Source of the DNA: Rhodoferax sp. GW822-FHT02A01
GTDB lineage: Bacteria > Pseudomonadota > Gammaproteobacteria > Burkholderiales > Burkholderiaceae_C
NCBI RefSeq assembly: GCF_038784515.1
Contig: NZ_CP152376.1
Span: 2,170,001 to 2,234,000, forward strand
DNA: 64,000 nucleotides
Direction: 5' to 3'
This document shows positions 32,558 to 42,245 of the stretch, piece after piece; within the stretch, counting starts at the first letter, position 1, and each line of letters opens with the position of its first letter. Both the position numbers and the translations under genes were made by a program. The notes under the pieces were generated by a model. The model was not told the DNA's origin. It was given only the letters and a program-made list of their open reading frames with translations, and searched no databases.

Positions 32558-33628
32558 ATGATGGAAGACTATGACCTGAATGCCCTGCTGCGCGTGGTCG
32601 TTGACCGCAAAGCTTCCGACCTCTTCCTGACCACGGGTGCGCCGCCCCAGATCAAGGTGGATGGCCGCGTGCAGGCGCTGCCTGTACCTAAGCTGCTGCC
32701 CGGTCAGGTGCAGGCGCTGGCGTACTCGGCCATGGAGCCGCAGACCATTGCGGATTTTGAACGCACGCTGGAATGCAATATTGCCTACGCGCCACAAGGC
32801 GTTGGGCGTTTCCGTATCAATGTCTACCGTCAGCGTAGGGAAGTTGGTCTGGTGGCGCGTCTGGTGCAAAGCCATATTCCCGATTTCAATGCCTTGGGAC
32901 TGCCGGAGATCGTGGGTGAGCTTGCGCTATTGCCGCGCGGACTGGTGCTCATCATCGGTGCGGCTGGCTCCGGCAAGACAACGACATTGGCATCCATGGT
33001 GGAATACCGCGCCAACCGACAGAGCGGGCACATCCTGACGGTGGAGGATCCGATTGAATACCTGTTCAACCATGGCGCTTCTACAGTGGACCAGCGCGAA
33101 GTGGGTGTGGACACGCACAGCTTTTCCGACGCGCTGCGCAACGCCATGCGTCAGGCGCCCGACATGATCATGATCGGTGAGATCCGCGATCAGGAGACCA
33201 TGCAACATGCCGTTGCCTATGCGGAAACCGGTCACCTGTGCGTGTCCACCCTGCATGCCAGCAATGCCAGTCAGGCGATCAAACGCATACTCAATTTCTT
33301 TCCGGAGTCGGCGCACAAGCAACTGCTGATGGACCTGTCACTCAATCTACAGGCCGTGGTGGCGCAGCGTCTGTTGCCAGGACAGGGAGGCGGCCAGGCA
33401 CTTGCCACCGAAGTGATGCTGCAGTCCGCCCATGTGGCCTCGCTGATACAGCGTGGCGCGATCGATGAGCTGCGGCTGTCGCTGGAGAAGGCGACCATCG
33501 CAGGAACCCATACCTTCGATCAGTCACTGTTTGAACAAGTGCAACGCGGCCGCATTGCCCCCGAAGTGGCGCTGGCCAACGCCGACTCACGTACCGATCT
33601 GGGACTGCGCATGCGTCTGCGCCGTTGA
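32558..33628 (+). CDS. PilU/PilT-like twitching-motility ATPase
   Basis: A hexameric retraction ATPase homologue of about 356 residues. The N-terminal domain starts LLRVVVDRKASDLFLTTGAPP. Walker A is IIGAAGSGKTTTLASM, the Asp box is LTVEDPIEYLF, Walker B is MIMIGEIRDQETMQHA, and the His box is GHLCVSTLHASNA. It resembles PilU more than PilT. It is not next to other pilus genes; instead a Lon-like protease gene follows 17 bp later. The ATG at 32558 has AAGGAGAG just upstream; 32561 is also possible. Confidence 0.88.
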   Translation: MMEDYDLNALLRVVVDRKASDLFLTTGAPPQIKVDGRVQALPVPKLLPGQVQALAYSAMEPQTIADFERTLECNIAYAPQGVGRFRINVYRQRREVGLVARLVQSHIPDFNALGLPEIVGELALLPRGLVLIIGAAGSGKTTTLASMVEYRANRQSGHILTVEDPIEYLFNHGASTVDQREVGVDTHSFSDALRNAMRQAPDMIMIGEIRDQETMQHAVAYAETGHLCVSTLHASNASQAIKRILNFFPESAHKQLLMDLSLNLQAVVAQRLLPGQGGGQALATEVMLQSAHVASLIQRGAIDELRLSLEKATIAGTHTFDQSLFEQVQRGRIAPEVALANADSRTDLGLRMRLRR

Positions 33629-33645
33629 TTGAAGGACCTAAAACC

Positions 33646-36066
33646 ATGGCTATCCGGAATCTGTTGCGCTCGGAACTGCGTTTGCGCATTCCCGCGGCGG
33701 CATTGCACTTTGCAGACACCTCGGAGCTGGTGCTGCAGCCATTACCCTGGATCGGCCAGGACCGGGCGGAGCGGGCCGCACGCTTTGGGTTGGGGCTGGA
33801 GCACCCGGGCTACAACCTGTTTGTGCTGGGCGAGGTGGGAAGCGGACGTTCGTCACTGCTTCTGCAAAGCATGCAGGCAGTGGCCGAGACCCGGTCGGTT
33901 CCGCCGGACCTGTGCTACCTGCACAACTTCGATATGCCAGAGCATCCGCGTGCCCTGCGCATGCCGCCCGGGCAGGGAAGGCAGTTGCGTCAGCTCATGC
34001 AAGCGCTCGCGCGCACGCTACAGACGGAAATACCACTGCGCCTCTCCAGTGAGGATTTCAAGGCCGAGCAGGAGCGCATACGCAATGCCTACAAAGTGGA
34101 GGAGTCCAAGGCCTATGCCGAGCTTGACGCCTTTGCCGAGGCCAGGCACTTCACCTTGTTCCGTGAATCGGGGCATCTGGTCTTCACCCTGATTGGCGAT
34201 AAAGGGCGTGCCCTGACTGAGGCGGAGGCACGTGCCCTGCCCAAGGAGCAGCGCTCCGAAATAGACCAGGCAGAGCAGCAGCTGCGCGAGGAAATCACGC
34301 GCTTCATGGAGAAGATGCGGCCGCTGGAGCGTGTCATGAACGAGGCGCTGGCTTCCCTGTGCCGCCAGAGCGTCAAGCCCTTGCTGGACCATGAGCTGCA
34401 GGAAATCCGCATCAGCTTGAAGAAGCAGATCAAGGATTCGGTCAAGTTGGGAGCCTATCTGGACCAGGTGCTGCACGATGTGCTGGAGAACGTGCAACTC
34501 TTCACGCCCTTGGATGATGAGGAAGCCGAGTTGGCGCGGCGTGAAGCACTGGTGCAGCAGATGGCACGCTATGCCATCAACGTGGTGGTGGACAACGCGG
34601 GGCGCACCGGGGCACCGGTCATATCCGAGCAGAACCCGGTGTTCCGCGCTCTGTTCGGCAGTATCGAATACCAGGTGGAAGAAGACGTGCTGATGACCGA
34701 CTTCTCCCGCATCCGCGCCGGCAGCCTGCTCAAGGCGCATGGCGGCTTTCTCATGCTGCATCTGCGGGACTTGCTGGCCGACGAGCTGGTCTGGGAGAAG
34801 CTGCGTCGCTACCTGCGCAGCGGTCGGGTGCAGATCGAAGAGCCCGGCACTGGCGCCATGCCCATGGCGGCCATGTCGCTGGAACCTGAAGCGGTGGATG
34901 CTGACGTCAAGATCGTACTGATCGGGTCGGTAGAGCAGTACTACGCCGTGCAGGAAGCGGACCCGGAATTTGCCCGCCACTTTCGTGTCAAGGTGGACTT
35001 CGCTGAGAGCTTTCTGGCCAATGACGAAACATGGACGGGCACCGCCGTGTTTGTGGCCCACACTTGCCGCAAATGGGGACTGCCGCACTTCTCGCGCGAG
35101 GCCGTTGCGCGGCTGCTGGAGGAGACGCATCGCCAGGTGGATGACCAGACACGCCAAAGCGCCATATTTGACCGTACCGAGACCCTGGTGGTGGAGAGTG
35201 CCGCCAGGCGCCGTGCCCGCGCCCAGGGAGAGGGAAGCCTGCTGGTGGACCGTGTGGATGTGGAGCAGGCCCTGGTGGCCCGGCGTCTGCGCCACGACTA
35301 CCCGGAGCAGCGCCTGCAGCAAGCGATTGCCGAAGGTGATCAACTGATTTCGGTGCAGGGCACGCGCGTGGGCCAGGTCAATGGCCTGACGCAAATCGAT
35401 CTGGGCGACTGGCGCTTCGGGCTGCCGGTTCGCATATCCGCGCGCACGCACGCGGGCCATGGCGGTGTGCTCAACATCGAGCGCGAGGTATCCATGTCAG
35501 GCCCCATTCACGACAAGGGTGTGCTCATTCTGCAAAGCTATCTGACGTCGTTGTTTGCGCACAGGGCGCCACTGGCACTGAGCGCGTCCATCGTGTTCGA
35601 GCAGGAATACCAGGGCGTGGAAGGCGACTCCGCTTCGTGTGCCGAGCTGTTTGCATTGCTGTCCTCTCTTTCGGGTGTGGCGCTGCAACAAGGCATTGCG
35701 GTGACCGGCGCGCTCAATCAGCACGGCGACGTGCTGCCGGTAGGCGGCATCAACGAGAAGATCGAAGGCTGGTTCCGCGTCTGCGCAAACCAGGGCCTGG
35801 ATGGTCACCAGGGCGTGCTGATACCGGAACGCAACCTGCGCCACCTCATGCTCGACGACCAGGTGTTGGACGCGGTGGAGCGGGGGCAATTTCACATCCA
35901 TACCGCCAGCCATGTCTTGGACGGTTTGGCGTTGTTGAGTGGACAGCCCTCCGTGCTGTCAGAAGGCCCCACGGATGGCTTTGCCGAAGGGGGGCTGCTG
36001 GAGCGCGCCGAAGCCAACCTGCAGGCCTTCCGTCGTGCCTGCCGCCTGTCGCCGCGCGGCAGATAG
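33646..36066 (+). CDS. ATP-dependent Lon-like protease (AAA_32/LonC-type)
   Basis: About 806 residues. The N-terminal half has an AAA-like nucleotide site GEVGSGRSSLL (Arg in place of the Walker Lys, seen in this family) and a long helical insert. The central AAA region includes GSLLKAHGGFLMLHLRDLL. The C-terminal Lon peptidase domain has catalytic Ser in EGDSASCAELFALL and Lys in GGINEKIEGW. It belongs to the Lon family without the canonical N-terminal LAN domain. The ATG at 33646 is preferred over TTG 33625. It lies between the PilU-like ATPase and Hsp20, suggesting a protein quality-control role. Confidence 0.88.
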   Translation: MAIRNLLRSELRLRIPAAALHFADTSELVLQPLPWIGQDRAERAARFGLGLEHPGYNLFVLGEVGSGRSSLLLQSMQAVAETRSVPPDLCYLHNFDMPEHPRALRMPPGQGRQLRQLMQALARTLQTEIPLRLSSEDFKAEQERIRNAYKVEESKAYAELDAFAEARHFTLFRESGHLVFTLIGDKGRALTEAEARALPKEQRSEIDQAEQQLREEITRFMEKMRPLERVMNEALASLCRQSVKPLLDHELQEIRISLKKQIKDSVKLGAYLDQVLHDVLENVQLFTPLDDEEAELARREALVQQMARYAINVVVDNAGRTGAPVISEQNPVFRALFGSIEYQVEEDVLMTDFSRIRAGSLLKAHGGFLMLHLRDLLADELVWEKLRRYLRSGRVQIEEPGTGAMPMAAMSLEPEAVDADVKIVLIGSVEQYYAVQEADPEFARHFRVKVDFAESFLANDETWTGTAVFVAHTCRKWGLPHFSREAVARLLEETHRQVDDQTRQSAIFDRTETLVVESAARRRARAQGEGSLLVDRVDVEQALVARRLRHDYPEQRLQQAIAEGDQLISVQGTRVGQVNGLTQIDLGDWRFGLPVRISARTHAGHGGVLNIEREVSMSGPIHDKGVLILQSYLTSLFAHRAPLALSASIVFEQEYQGVEGDSASCAELFALLSSLSGVALQQGIAVTGALNQHGDVLPVGGINEKIEGWFRVCANQGLDGHQGVLIPERNLRHLMLDDQVLDAVERGQFHIHTASHVLDGLALLSGQPSVLSEGPTDGFAEGGLLERAEANLQAFRRACRLSPRGR

Positions 36067-36138
36067 GGCGCGCTCGACTTCCTTCTGGGACTCCGTTTCG
36101 TGCATATTTGATCCATCTCAATCAAACACCAATCCCGA

Positions 36139-36166
36139 CTTGAGAATTGAATCCTGCGACCTAAAT
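36139..36166 (+). promoter_or_regulatory. Possible sigma-32-like promoter of hsp20
   Basis: CTTGAGA (36139-36145) and CCTAAAT (36160-36166), 14 nt apart, resemble the heat-shock consensus CTTGAAA-N13..15-CCCCATNT, although the second half is weak. The element lies 71 bp before the Hsp20 ATG. A sigma-70 reading (TTGAGA-16-TAAATT) of the same bases is about as good. Confidence 0.35.
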
Positions 36167-36236
36167 TTGTCAGTGGGGGCCGTGGCCATTGTGGCTACGG
36201 CGTCGTAGCAACAAGTTTTTTCAAAGGAGCACAACC

Positions 36237-36668
36237 ATGAGCGCACTCATCAACCGGGGCAATCTGTTCGACGATTTCTTCCGCGATATTGGACCCAGTT
36301 ACTACGTCAGGCCATTGCATGGAGATCCTTTGCCCTCTCCTGCACAGATCAAGGTGGATATCAAGGAGACTCCGGAGGCATACACCGTTCACGCGGAAGT
36401 GCCTGGCGTTGCCAAGGAAGATATCCATGTGGTTCTGGATGGCAACACGGTGACCCTGAGTGCCGAAGTCAAGCAGCAGGACAGCACCACCAAGGACGAA
36501 AAAGTGCTGCGTAGCGAGCGGTATTTCGGTGCCGTTTCGCGCAGCTTCCAGTTGCCCGTGGACATTGACCGGGATGCCTCCAAGGCCAAGTTCGAGAACG
36601 GCGTTCTGACGCTGACACTGGCCAAGAAGAGGGCTGGCGGCGGCACGCACCGCCTGAGCATCGACTAG
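36237..36668 (+). CDS. Small heat-shock protein, Hsp20 family
   Basis: An alpha-crystallin-type chaperone of 143 residues that holds unfolding proteins in a refoldable state. The core domain spans about 40-140, with VDIKETPEAYTVHAEVPGV and the family motif FENGVLTLTLAKK. The start follows AAAGGAGC. It comes 170 bp after the Lon-like protease gene and just before a small membrane protein gene. Confidence 0.93.
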   Translation: MSALINRGNLFDDFFRDIGPSYYVRPLHGDPLPSPAQIKVDIKETPEAYTVHAEVPGVAKEDIHVVLDGNTVTLSAEVKQQDSTTKDEKVLRSERYFGAVSRSFQLPVDIDRDASKAKFENGVLTLTLAKKRAGGGTHRLSID

Positions 36669-36687
36669 TGGCCACGCGTCCCGTCTC

Positions 36688-37329
36688 ATGAATGAAAAAA
36701 TCCGCCGTCTGCTTGATCAGATGAGCGCGCTGGAGGAAGACCTGCGCCGGGAGGTGCAGGCGCAGGAAGCCAACGCGCTGTACCAGATCAAGGGTCGGCG
36801 GATTGAGTTTGAGGAGTCCGTGCGCCAGGCACATCTCAAGCTCAAGACCGGCTTCTTTCATTGGCTGGTGACCTATAGGCCGCAGAACCTGATCACCGGA
36901 CCCATCATCTACAGCATGATCTTTCCGATGCTGCTGCTGGATGTGTGTGTGAGCTTCTACCAGGCGACCTGTTTTCCCATCTATGGCATCGTCAAGGTAC
37001 GTCGCAGAGACTACATGGTTTTTGACCGGCAGCAGCTCGGCTATCTGAACTTCATTGAGAGGTTCCATTGCACCTATTGCGCCTATGGCAACGGCCTGAT
37101 GGCTTATGTAACAGAGATAGTCGGCAGGACCGAAGAGTATTTCTGCCCCATCAAGCATGCGCGCAAGATGCTGGGTGCCCACTCACGCTACGCACGCTTT
37201 CTGCGCTATGGCGAAGCGGATGACTATGAGGCCAGACTGGAGCAGTTCCGCGTCGGCCTGGGTGATATCAAGCAAGTGGAGTCCGCAGCTGCGCAAGCGT
37301 CTGACACAGGTCACTCACCCGGTTCCTGA
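36688..37329 (+). CDS. Unrecognised membrane-associated protein with conserved-looking Cys
   Basis: 213 residues. The N-terminal coiled-coil-like region (LLDQMSALEEDLRREVQAQE) is followed by one long hydrophobic hairpin (NLITGPIIYSMIFPMLLLDV...) and a cytoplasmic-looking part with HCTYCAYGNGLMAYVTEI and FCPIKHARKMLGAHSRYARF. The C-x2-C and a later C could bind a metal. It lies 19 bp after hsp20 and probably shares its transcript, so a role in stress response is possible. I do not recognise a functional family. Confidence 0.75.
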   Translation: MNEKIRRLLDQMSALEEDLRREVQAQEANALYQIKGRRIEFEESVRQAHLKLKTGFFHWLVTYRPQNLITGPIIYSMIFPMLLLDVCVSFYQATCFPIYGIVKVRRRDYMVFDRQQLGYLNFIERFHCTYCAYGNGLMAYVTEIVGRTEEYFCPIKHARKMLGAHSRYARFLRYGEADDYEARLEQFRVGLGDIKQVESAAAQASDTGHSPGS

Positions 37330-38723
37330 GAGCCCTGGCTGACCGCATCGCCATCGTGGGGCTTCAAGGCCCAGAAGGAAAGGGATGAGACGATGGTGAC
37401 GGCGCCCAGGGTCAGGAATGCGTGGTGCAGTGCGCTGGTCACGGCCAGCCTGTCGGTCTGGGGGATGTCTCCCAGATACCAGCCCGTCACCAGTGAACCG
37501 CAGGCCAGTCCGAAGCTCATGGACAGCTGCTGCATGGAGCTGCCCATGGTGCTGGCCATGCTGGAGTCCTTGGCTTCGATATCCGCATAGGCCATGGAGT
37601 TCATGCTGGTGAACTGCAGCGAATTGAAGAAGCCTTGCGTAAGGCTCAGGCACACGATGTGCCACAGAGGTGTGGAGGACCCTACCAGGGAAAACAGCGA
37701 GACCGTCAGGCCGATCAGCACGGTGTTGACGACCAGGACCTTGCGATAGCCAAAGCGGCCCAGCACGCGGGACGCAACCAGCTTCATGCCCATGGCCGCT
37801 GCCGCTGCGGGCATCATCAGCAGACCCGATTCCCACGAGGTAAGTCCAATGCCCACCTGGTAGAGCAGGGGCAGCAGGAAAGGCATGCCGCCCAGGCCCA
37901 GGCGCGTGACAAAACCACCCAGTACGGAAATGCGGAAGGTACGCACCTTGAACAGCGTCAGGCGCAACAGTGGAAAGGCGGTCTGGCTGGCGTGAACACC
38001 ATAGGCCAGCAGCAGACTGACAGCAATCACCAGCAGCACCGTGGCCGAAGTACTGTCGATGCGATGCTCACCAAACACCTCCAGCAACCACGACAGCAAG
38101 GCTGTGCCCGAGCTGAACAGCACCAGCCCGACCAGGTCCAGTGGACGCTGCGTGTCGCTGCGGTAATCGGGCATGTAGCGATATATCAGCCACTGCGCCG
38201 CCAAGCCGACCGGCACGTTGACGAAGAAGATGTCGCGCCAGGACAGCCAGTGCACGATCACGCCGCCTACGGTCGGGCCCAGCAAGGGGCCGATGAGCGC
38301 GGGAATGACGACAAAATTCATGGCCACCAGCAGTTCGGACTTGGCAAAGGTCCGGATGATGGTCAGCCGCCCCACGGGCACCATCATGGATGCGCCAATG
38401 CCTTGCAGGATGCGTGCACCCACCAGCATGGGTACGTTGACCGACAGGCCGCAGAGCACCGACGAAAGGGTGAACAGCGCCACGGCCCAGGCAAATACGC
38501 GGCGGGTGCCGAACCGGTCTGCCATCCATCCGCTGATGGGAATGCCTACGGCCAGACTCAGGATGTAACTGGCCACCACGCCCTTGAGGCTCAATGGAGT
38601 CACGTTCAGGCTTGCGGCCATGGAGGGGACCGCCGTGTTGACGATGGTGGAGTCCAGCTGCTCCATGAATAACGCTGTTGCCACCACCCAGGGTAAGTAG
38701 CGTTTGACGGTGGTTTGCTCCAT
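37311..38723 (-). CDS. MFS multidrug efflux transporter, DHA2 (EmrB/QacA) family
   Basis: A drug:H+ antiporter of 470 residues with about 14 hydrophobic helices. It begins LPWVVATALFMEQLDSTIVNTAVPSMA, with the DHA2 D-x-T-I-V-N-x-A-L/V-P motif. Motif A is GWMADRFGTRRVF, and LQGIGASMMVPVGRL follows. No EmrA-like fusion partner is nearby. Its end overlaps the convergent small membrane protein gene by 19 bp. A 14-bp palindrome upstream may be its operator. Confidence 0.92.
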   Translation of the reverse strand: MEQTTVKRYLPWVVATALFMEQLDSTIVNTAVPSMAASLNVTPLSLKGVVASYILSLAVGIPISGWMADRFGTRRVFAWAVALFTLSSVLCGLSVNVPMLVGARILQGIGASMMVPVGRLTIIRTFAKSELLVAMNFVVIPALIGPLLGPTVGGVIVHWLSWRDIFFVNVPVGLAAQWLIYRYMPDYRSDTQRPLDLVGLVLFSSGTALLSWLLEVFGEHRIDSTSATVLLVIAVSLLLAYGVHASQTAFPLLRLTLFKVRTFRISVLGGFVTRLGLGGMPFLLPLLYQVGIGLTSWESGLLMMPAAAAAMGMKLVASRVLGRFGYRKVLVVNTVLIGLTVSLFSLVGSSTPLWHIVCLSLTQGFFNSLQFTSMNSMAYADIEAKDSSMASTMGSSMQQLSMSFGLACGSLVTGWYLGDIPQTDRLAVTSALHHAFLTLGAVTIVSSLSFWALKPHDGDAVSQGSQEPGE

Positions 38724-38752
38724 GCTGGAATTGTGTACGAATTTAGAGAAAA

Positions 38753-38766
38753 ATGACGTACGTCAT
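38753..38766. promoter_or_regulatory. Perfect 14-bp palindrome before the efflux transporter
   Basis: ATGACGTACGTCAT is perfectly self-complementary and lies about 30-43 bp upstream of the transporter start, in the divergent gap toward the PilB-like gene. Palindromes of this kind commonly bind TetR or MarR repressors of efflux pumps. No regulator gene lies next to it. Confidence 0.5.
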
Positions 38767-38861
38767 GGAATGTGCGGTTTGAAGGTCCCAGAGGATCATC
38801 GCGCTGCATATTGGAGGCATGATGTTTTTGTAAGTTGGGACCTCACCTTATCCATACGAAT

Positions 38862-40769
38862 ATGAATGATCACGCCGAACTCCTGCACATCATCACCCCG
38901 GCCAATCCCGCAGAGTTGTGGCATACGCTCTCCAACTCCTCGGCAGATGCCCAGCGCTTTGGCCATATCGGCGAAGCCTTGCTGGACGCCAAGCTGATAG
39001 ACCAGGAGCAATTGGGCAAGACGCTCAGGCAACAGGAGCTGGACCGTTCGCGCGGCATACACAAACCGTTGGGCACCATGCTGGTGGAGGCAGGTTCGGT
39101 TTCCAACCAGCAGATCGACCATGCAATCGCATGCTGGCTGGGCACCGGCGTGGTGGATGCCACGCAATTTGATTTCGACCCGCAGGCGATTGCGCTGATC
39201 AAATCCAATGTGGCTGAACGTGAATCGGTGGTACCCCTGATGCTGCACGAAGATGTGCTGGTGCTGCTCATGGCCGACCCGCAGGACCGGCGCCTATTGC
39301 AGGAACTGCGTTTCATGACGCAAAAGCGCATTTTGAGTCTGTTGCCCGCACCTGGAACGCTGATGCCCGCCATCGCCCGTGCCTATGCCCGCCCAGCCGT
39401 TCCTGCTGAGTCTGCAACCTCTGTCAACCGCATGTCTTCCAAGGACCTCGCAAGTGACCTCGCGCTGGATAGCGACCGGGCGACCGAGCAGGCCAACGAC
39501 GTGGTCAGCGAATCGGACAACACCCTGGTGCGCCTGATCAACTCGTTGATCGAAGAGGCGATTGCGCTCAAGGCATCCGACATCCACATCGAAACCCGCC
39601 CGGCACCCGCCAATGTGCGTATCCGCTTGCGCCTGGACGGTGAGCTCAAGCTCCATCTAGAAGTCGAGTCGCGCTACCGCTATGCACTGGTTGCGCGCAT
39701 CAAGATCATGGCCAACATGGACATCTCCGAGCACCGCAAGCCGCAGGACGGAAAGATCGACTTCTCGCGCTTTGGCGGGACCAAGACGGAATTGCGCGTG
39801 GTGACGGTCCCCACGTCCAGCGGACTGGAGGATGTGGTGCTGCGTCTGCTGGCGGGCTCCAAGGCGCTCCCCATCTCGGGGATCGGACTGGGCGAGGCAG
39901 ACTTGAACAACCTGCGCGAAGTCGTGCGCAAGCCCTATGGCCTGATTCTGGTGTGTGGCCCCACGGGCAGCGGCAAGACCACCACGCTGCATTCGCTCAT
40001 TGCCGACATCAACACCGAAAGCCGCAAGATATGGACTGCAGAGGACCCCATTGAAATCACGCAGGAAGGTCTGCGTCAGGTGCAGATGAATGCGCGCATC
40101 GGCTGGACCTTTGCTGCGGCCATGCGCACGTTCCTGCGCGCCGACCCCGATGTGATCATGATTGGCGAGGTCCGCGATGAAGAGACAGCACGCATCGCGA
40201 TCGAAGCCTCGCTCACCGGCCACCTCGTGCTGTCGACCTTGCATACCAACTCAGCCTCGGAGAGCATTGCGCGTCTGCTGGAGATCGGGCTGGACCCTTT
40301 CAACTTTTCGGACTCGCTGCTGGCGATCCTGGCGCAGCGCCTGGTGCGCAGGCTATGCCGTAAATGCGTGCAGTCACGCCCGGCAACCGATCAGGAGATC
40401 CACGATCTGGCGTTTCAATACGTGGAGAGCGTACAGCGCGCTGACGAGAAGAATGTGCAGATGCAGGTGGAGATCTGGAAGGCCGCCTTTGGCAAGCCCG
40501 ATGGCAAGGGAGGTCGCGTCCTCTACAGCTACCAGAAGTGCGGCTGCGAAGCCTGTGAGGGCCGCGGCTACAAGGGGCGATTGGGCATCTATGAGCTGCT
40601 GCTCAACAGCGAGGAGATTCGCCACCATATCCGGCAGCGCGACTCGGCTGGTGATATCCGCTTCACCGCCTTGCGCGGGGGCATGCGCACGCTGCGCCAG
40701 GACGGACTGGAAAAAGTGCTGCTGGGTTTAACCGATGTGTCCGAGGTCATGGCCGCCAGCAATCTCTGA
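38862..40769 (+). CDS. PilB/GspE-type secretion or pilus assembly ATPase
   Basis: About 635 residues. The N-terminal MshEN-like domain includes FGHIGEALLDAKLIDQEQL and PLGTMLVEAGSVS. The ATPase core has Walker A VCGPTGSGKTTTLHSLI, Asp box TAEDPIEITQEGLRQVQ, Walker B VIMIGEVRDEETA and His box TGHLVLSTLHTNSA. A four-Cys zinc element is present (LCRKC...CGCEACEGRGYKGR). No other type II or type IV pilus genes adjoin, so its partner system lies elsewhere. The ATG at 38862 lacks a clear ribosome-binding site; TTG at 38835 is possible. Confidence 0.9.
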   Translation: MNDHAELLHIITPANPAELWHTLSNSSADAQRFGHIGEALLDAKLIDQEQLGKTLRQQELDRSRGIHKPLGTMLVEAGSVSNQQIDHAIACWLGTGVVDATQFDFDPQAIALIKSNVAERESVVPLMLHEDVLVLLMADPQDRRLLQELRFMTQKRILSLLPAPGTLMPAIARAYARPAVPAESATSVNRMSSKDLASDLALDSDRATEQANDVVSESDNTLVRLINSLIEEAIALKASDIHIETRPAPANVRIRLRLDGELKLHLEVESRYRYALVARIKIMANMDISEHRKPQDGKIDFSRFGGTKTELRVVTVPTSSGLEDVVLRLLAGSKALPISGIGLGEADLNNLREVVRKPYGLILVCGPTGSGKTTTLHSLIADINTESRKIWTAEDPIEITQEGLRQVQMNARIGWTFAAAMRTFLRADPDVIMIGEVRDEETARIAIEASLTGHLVLSTLHTNSASESIARLLEIGLDPFNFSDSLLAILAQRLVRRLCRKCVQSRPATDQEIHDLAFQYVESVQRADEKNVQMQVEIWKAAFGKPDGKGGRVLYSYQKCGCEACEGRGYKGRLGIYELLLNSEEIRHHIRQRDSAGDIRFTALRGGMRTLRQDGLEKVLLGLTDVSEVMAASNL

Positions 40770-40802
40770 GCGCTGCTCTGGAGATTGCCGGCTGCAAAGG
40801 CC

Positions 40803-42143
40803 CTAGACCAGACCGGTAGACGTGGCCAGCAGGAAGCCCACCAGACAGGAGGTGCTCACACCAATCAGGCCGGGTGCAATGAAGCTGTGGTTGATCACGT
40901 ACTTGCCGATGTGGGTGGTGCCTGAGCGGTCAAACTGGATCGCGGCCAGGTCACTCGGATAGGTAGGAAGGATGTAGTAACCGTAAGACGCTGCGGCAAA
41001 GGCCACGATGTAGCCCGGAGGCACTCCGATGGCCAGACCCACAGGCACCATGGCGCTGATGGCTGCGGCTTGCGAGTTCACCAGCTTGGACACCAGCAGC
41101 AGGGCAATGGCGTAAGTCCATGGTTGCGTTTTCACCATGTCGGTCAATGCGAGCTTGAGCTGCGGCAGATTGGCTTCAAACACGGTATCTGCCATCCAGG
41201 CAATACCAAACACGGCTACCACCGCGACCATGCCGGCGCGAAACACTTCCATCTTGCCAATGGTGCTGGGGTCGGTCTTGGTGAACACGATCATCAAGGC
41301 ACCGGCCAGCAACATGAACATCTGGATGGTCAGCACCATGTTCAGCGGCTTGCCGCCCACGACGGGGCGCAGCTCCTGGAATGCGCCCAGGAATGCCACC
41401 ACCACAATCGAACCGATGAAGATCCACATGGCCACCCATTGGTCGCGCGACAGGGTCTTGCCGATCAGCGAAGCCGTGTGGCCGTAGACGAGCTCGCGCT
41501 TTTCCGGGTCGGCAATGCGTTGTTGGAACTCAGGGTCGTCCTTGAGCTCTTTGCCGCGGAACCAGCTGAAGATGCCAATCATCAGCACACCTGCCAGTGT
41601 GGATGGGATGGTGATGGCCAGCACCTGGATGAAGTCGATCACATGGCCGTTGACTGGCACCTTGGCCAGAAAGGCCACCAGCGACACCACGGCAACGGAT
41701 ACCGGGCTGGCCAGGATGCCCATCTGGCTCGCAATGGATGAGGCGGCCATGGGCCGCTCCGGACGGATGTCGTTCTTGATGGCGATGTCATAGATGATGG
41801 GCAGCATGGTGTAGACCACATGCCCGGTGCCGCACAGCATGGTCAGAGCACAGGTGGTGAACGGTGCCAGGATGGACACGTATTTGGGGTTGCGCCGCAG
41901 CAGCTTTTCAGCGCCCAGCAGCATCACTTCCAACCCACCGGACGCCTGCAAGGTGGCCGATGCAGCCACCACCGCGATGATGGTCAGCATCACATCCACT
42001 GGTGGTTTTCCAGGTGTGAGGTTGAAGGCAAAGGTGAGTAGAACAATGCCGATACCGCCGAGCAAACCCAGTGCGATACCGCCTTTTCTGGCGCCGTAGA
42101 AAAGGCAAACTAAGATGATGGCGACCTGAAGCAAAACACTCAT
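40803..42143 (-). CDS. dcuB: Anaerobic C4-dicarboxylate transporter
   Basis: A Dcu-family antiporter of 446 residues exchanging fumarate, malate or aspartate for succinate. Many hydrophobic segments are present. Signatures include [59 protein letters not shown] and [19 protein letters not shown]. The start has GGGAG 6 nt upstream. An FNR-like inverted repeat lies 58-87 bp before the ATG, in line with anaerobic expression. dcuA and dcuB are hard to tell apart by eye; the length suits either. Confidence 0.9.
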   Translation of the reverse strand: MSVLLQVAIILVCLFYGARKGGIALGLLGGIGIVLLTFAFNLTPGKPPVDVMLTIIAVVAASATLQASGGLEVMLLGAEKLLRRNPKYVSILAPFTTCALTMLCGTGHVVYTMLPIIYDIAIKNDIRPERPMAASSIASQMGILASPVSVAVVSLVAFLAKVPVNGHVIDFIQVLAITIPSTLAGVLMIGIFSWFRGKELKDDPEFQQRIADPEKRELVYGHTASLIGKTLSRDQWVAMWIFIGSIVVVAFLGAFQELRPVVGGKPLNMVLTIQMFMLLAGALMIVFTKTDPSTIGKMEVFRAGMVAVVAVFGIAWMADTVFEANLPQLKLALTDMVKTQPWTYAIALLLVSKLVNSQAAAISAMVPVGLAIGVPPGYIVAFAAASYGYYILPTYPSDLAAIQFDRSGTTHIGKYVINHSFIAPGLIGVSTSCLVGFLLATSTGLV

Positions 42144-42200
42144 GACAGACTCCCAATAAGCAAGTCTTCACTGTATGCCTCGCAGGTTTTTTTGCCTGTT

Positions 42201-42230
42201 TTGACCACATCAATCATTGATGTGGGTCAA
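42201..42230 (-). promoter_or_regulatory. FNR/ANR-like inverted repeat before dcuB
   Basis: The stretch reads as an almost perfect inverted repeat of TTGACC(C)ACATCAAT around one central C. On the reverse strand, TTGACCCACATCAA (42230-42217) matches the FNR box TTGAT-N4-ATCAA with a single mismatch. The other half (42201-42213) is the same site lacking one base. Regulation of Dcu transporters by FNR is well known, so oxygen-responsive control is inferred. Confidence 0.6.
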
Positions 42231-42245
42231 ACTAGCAATACGCTT

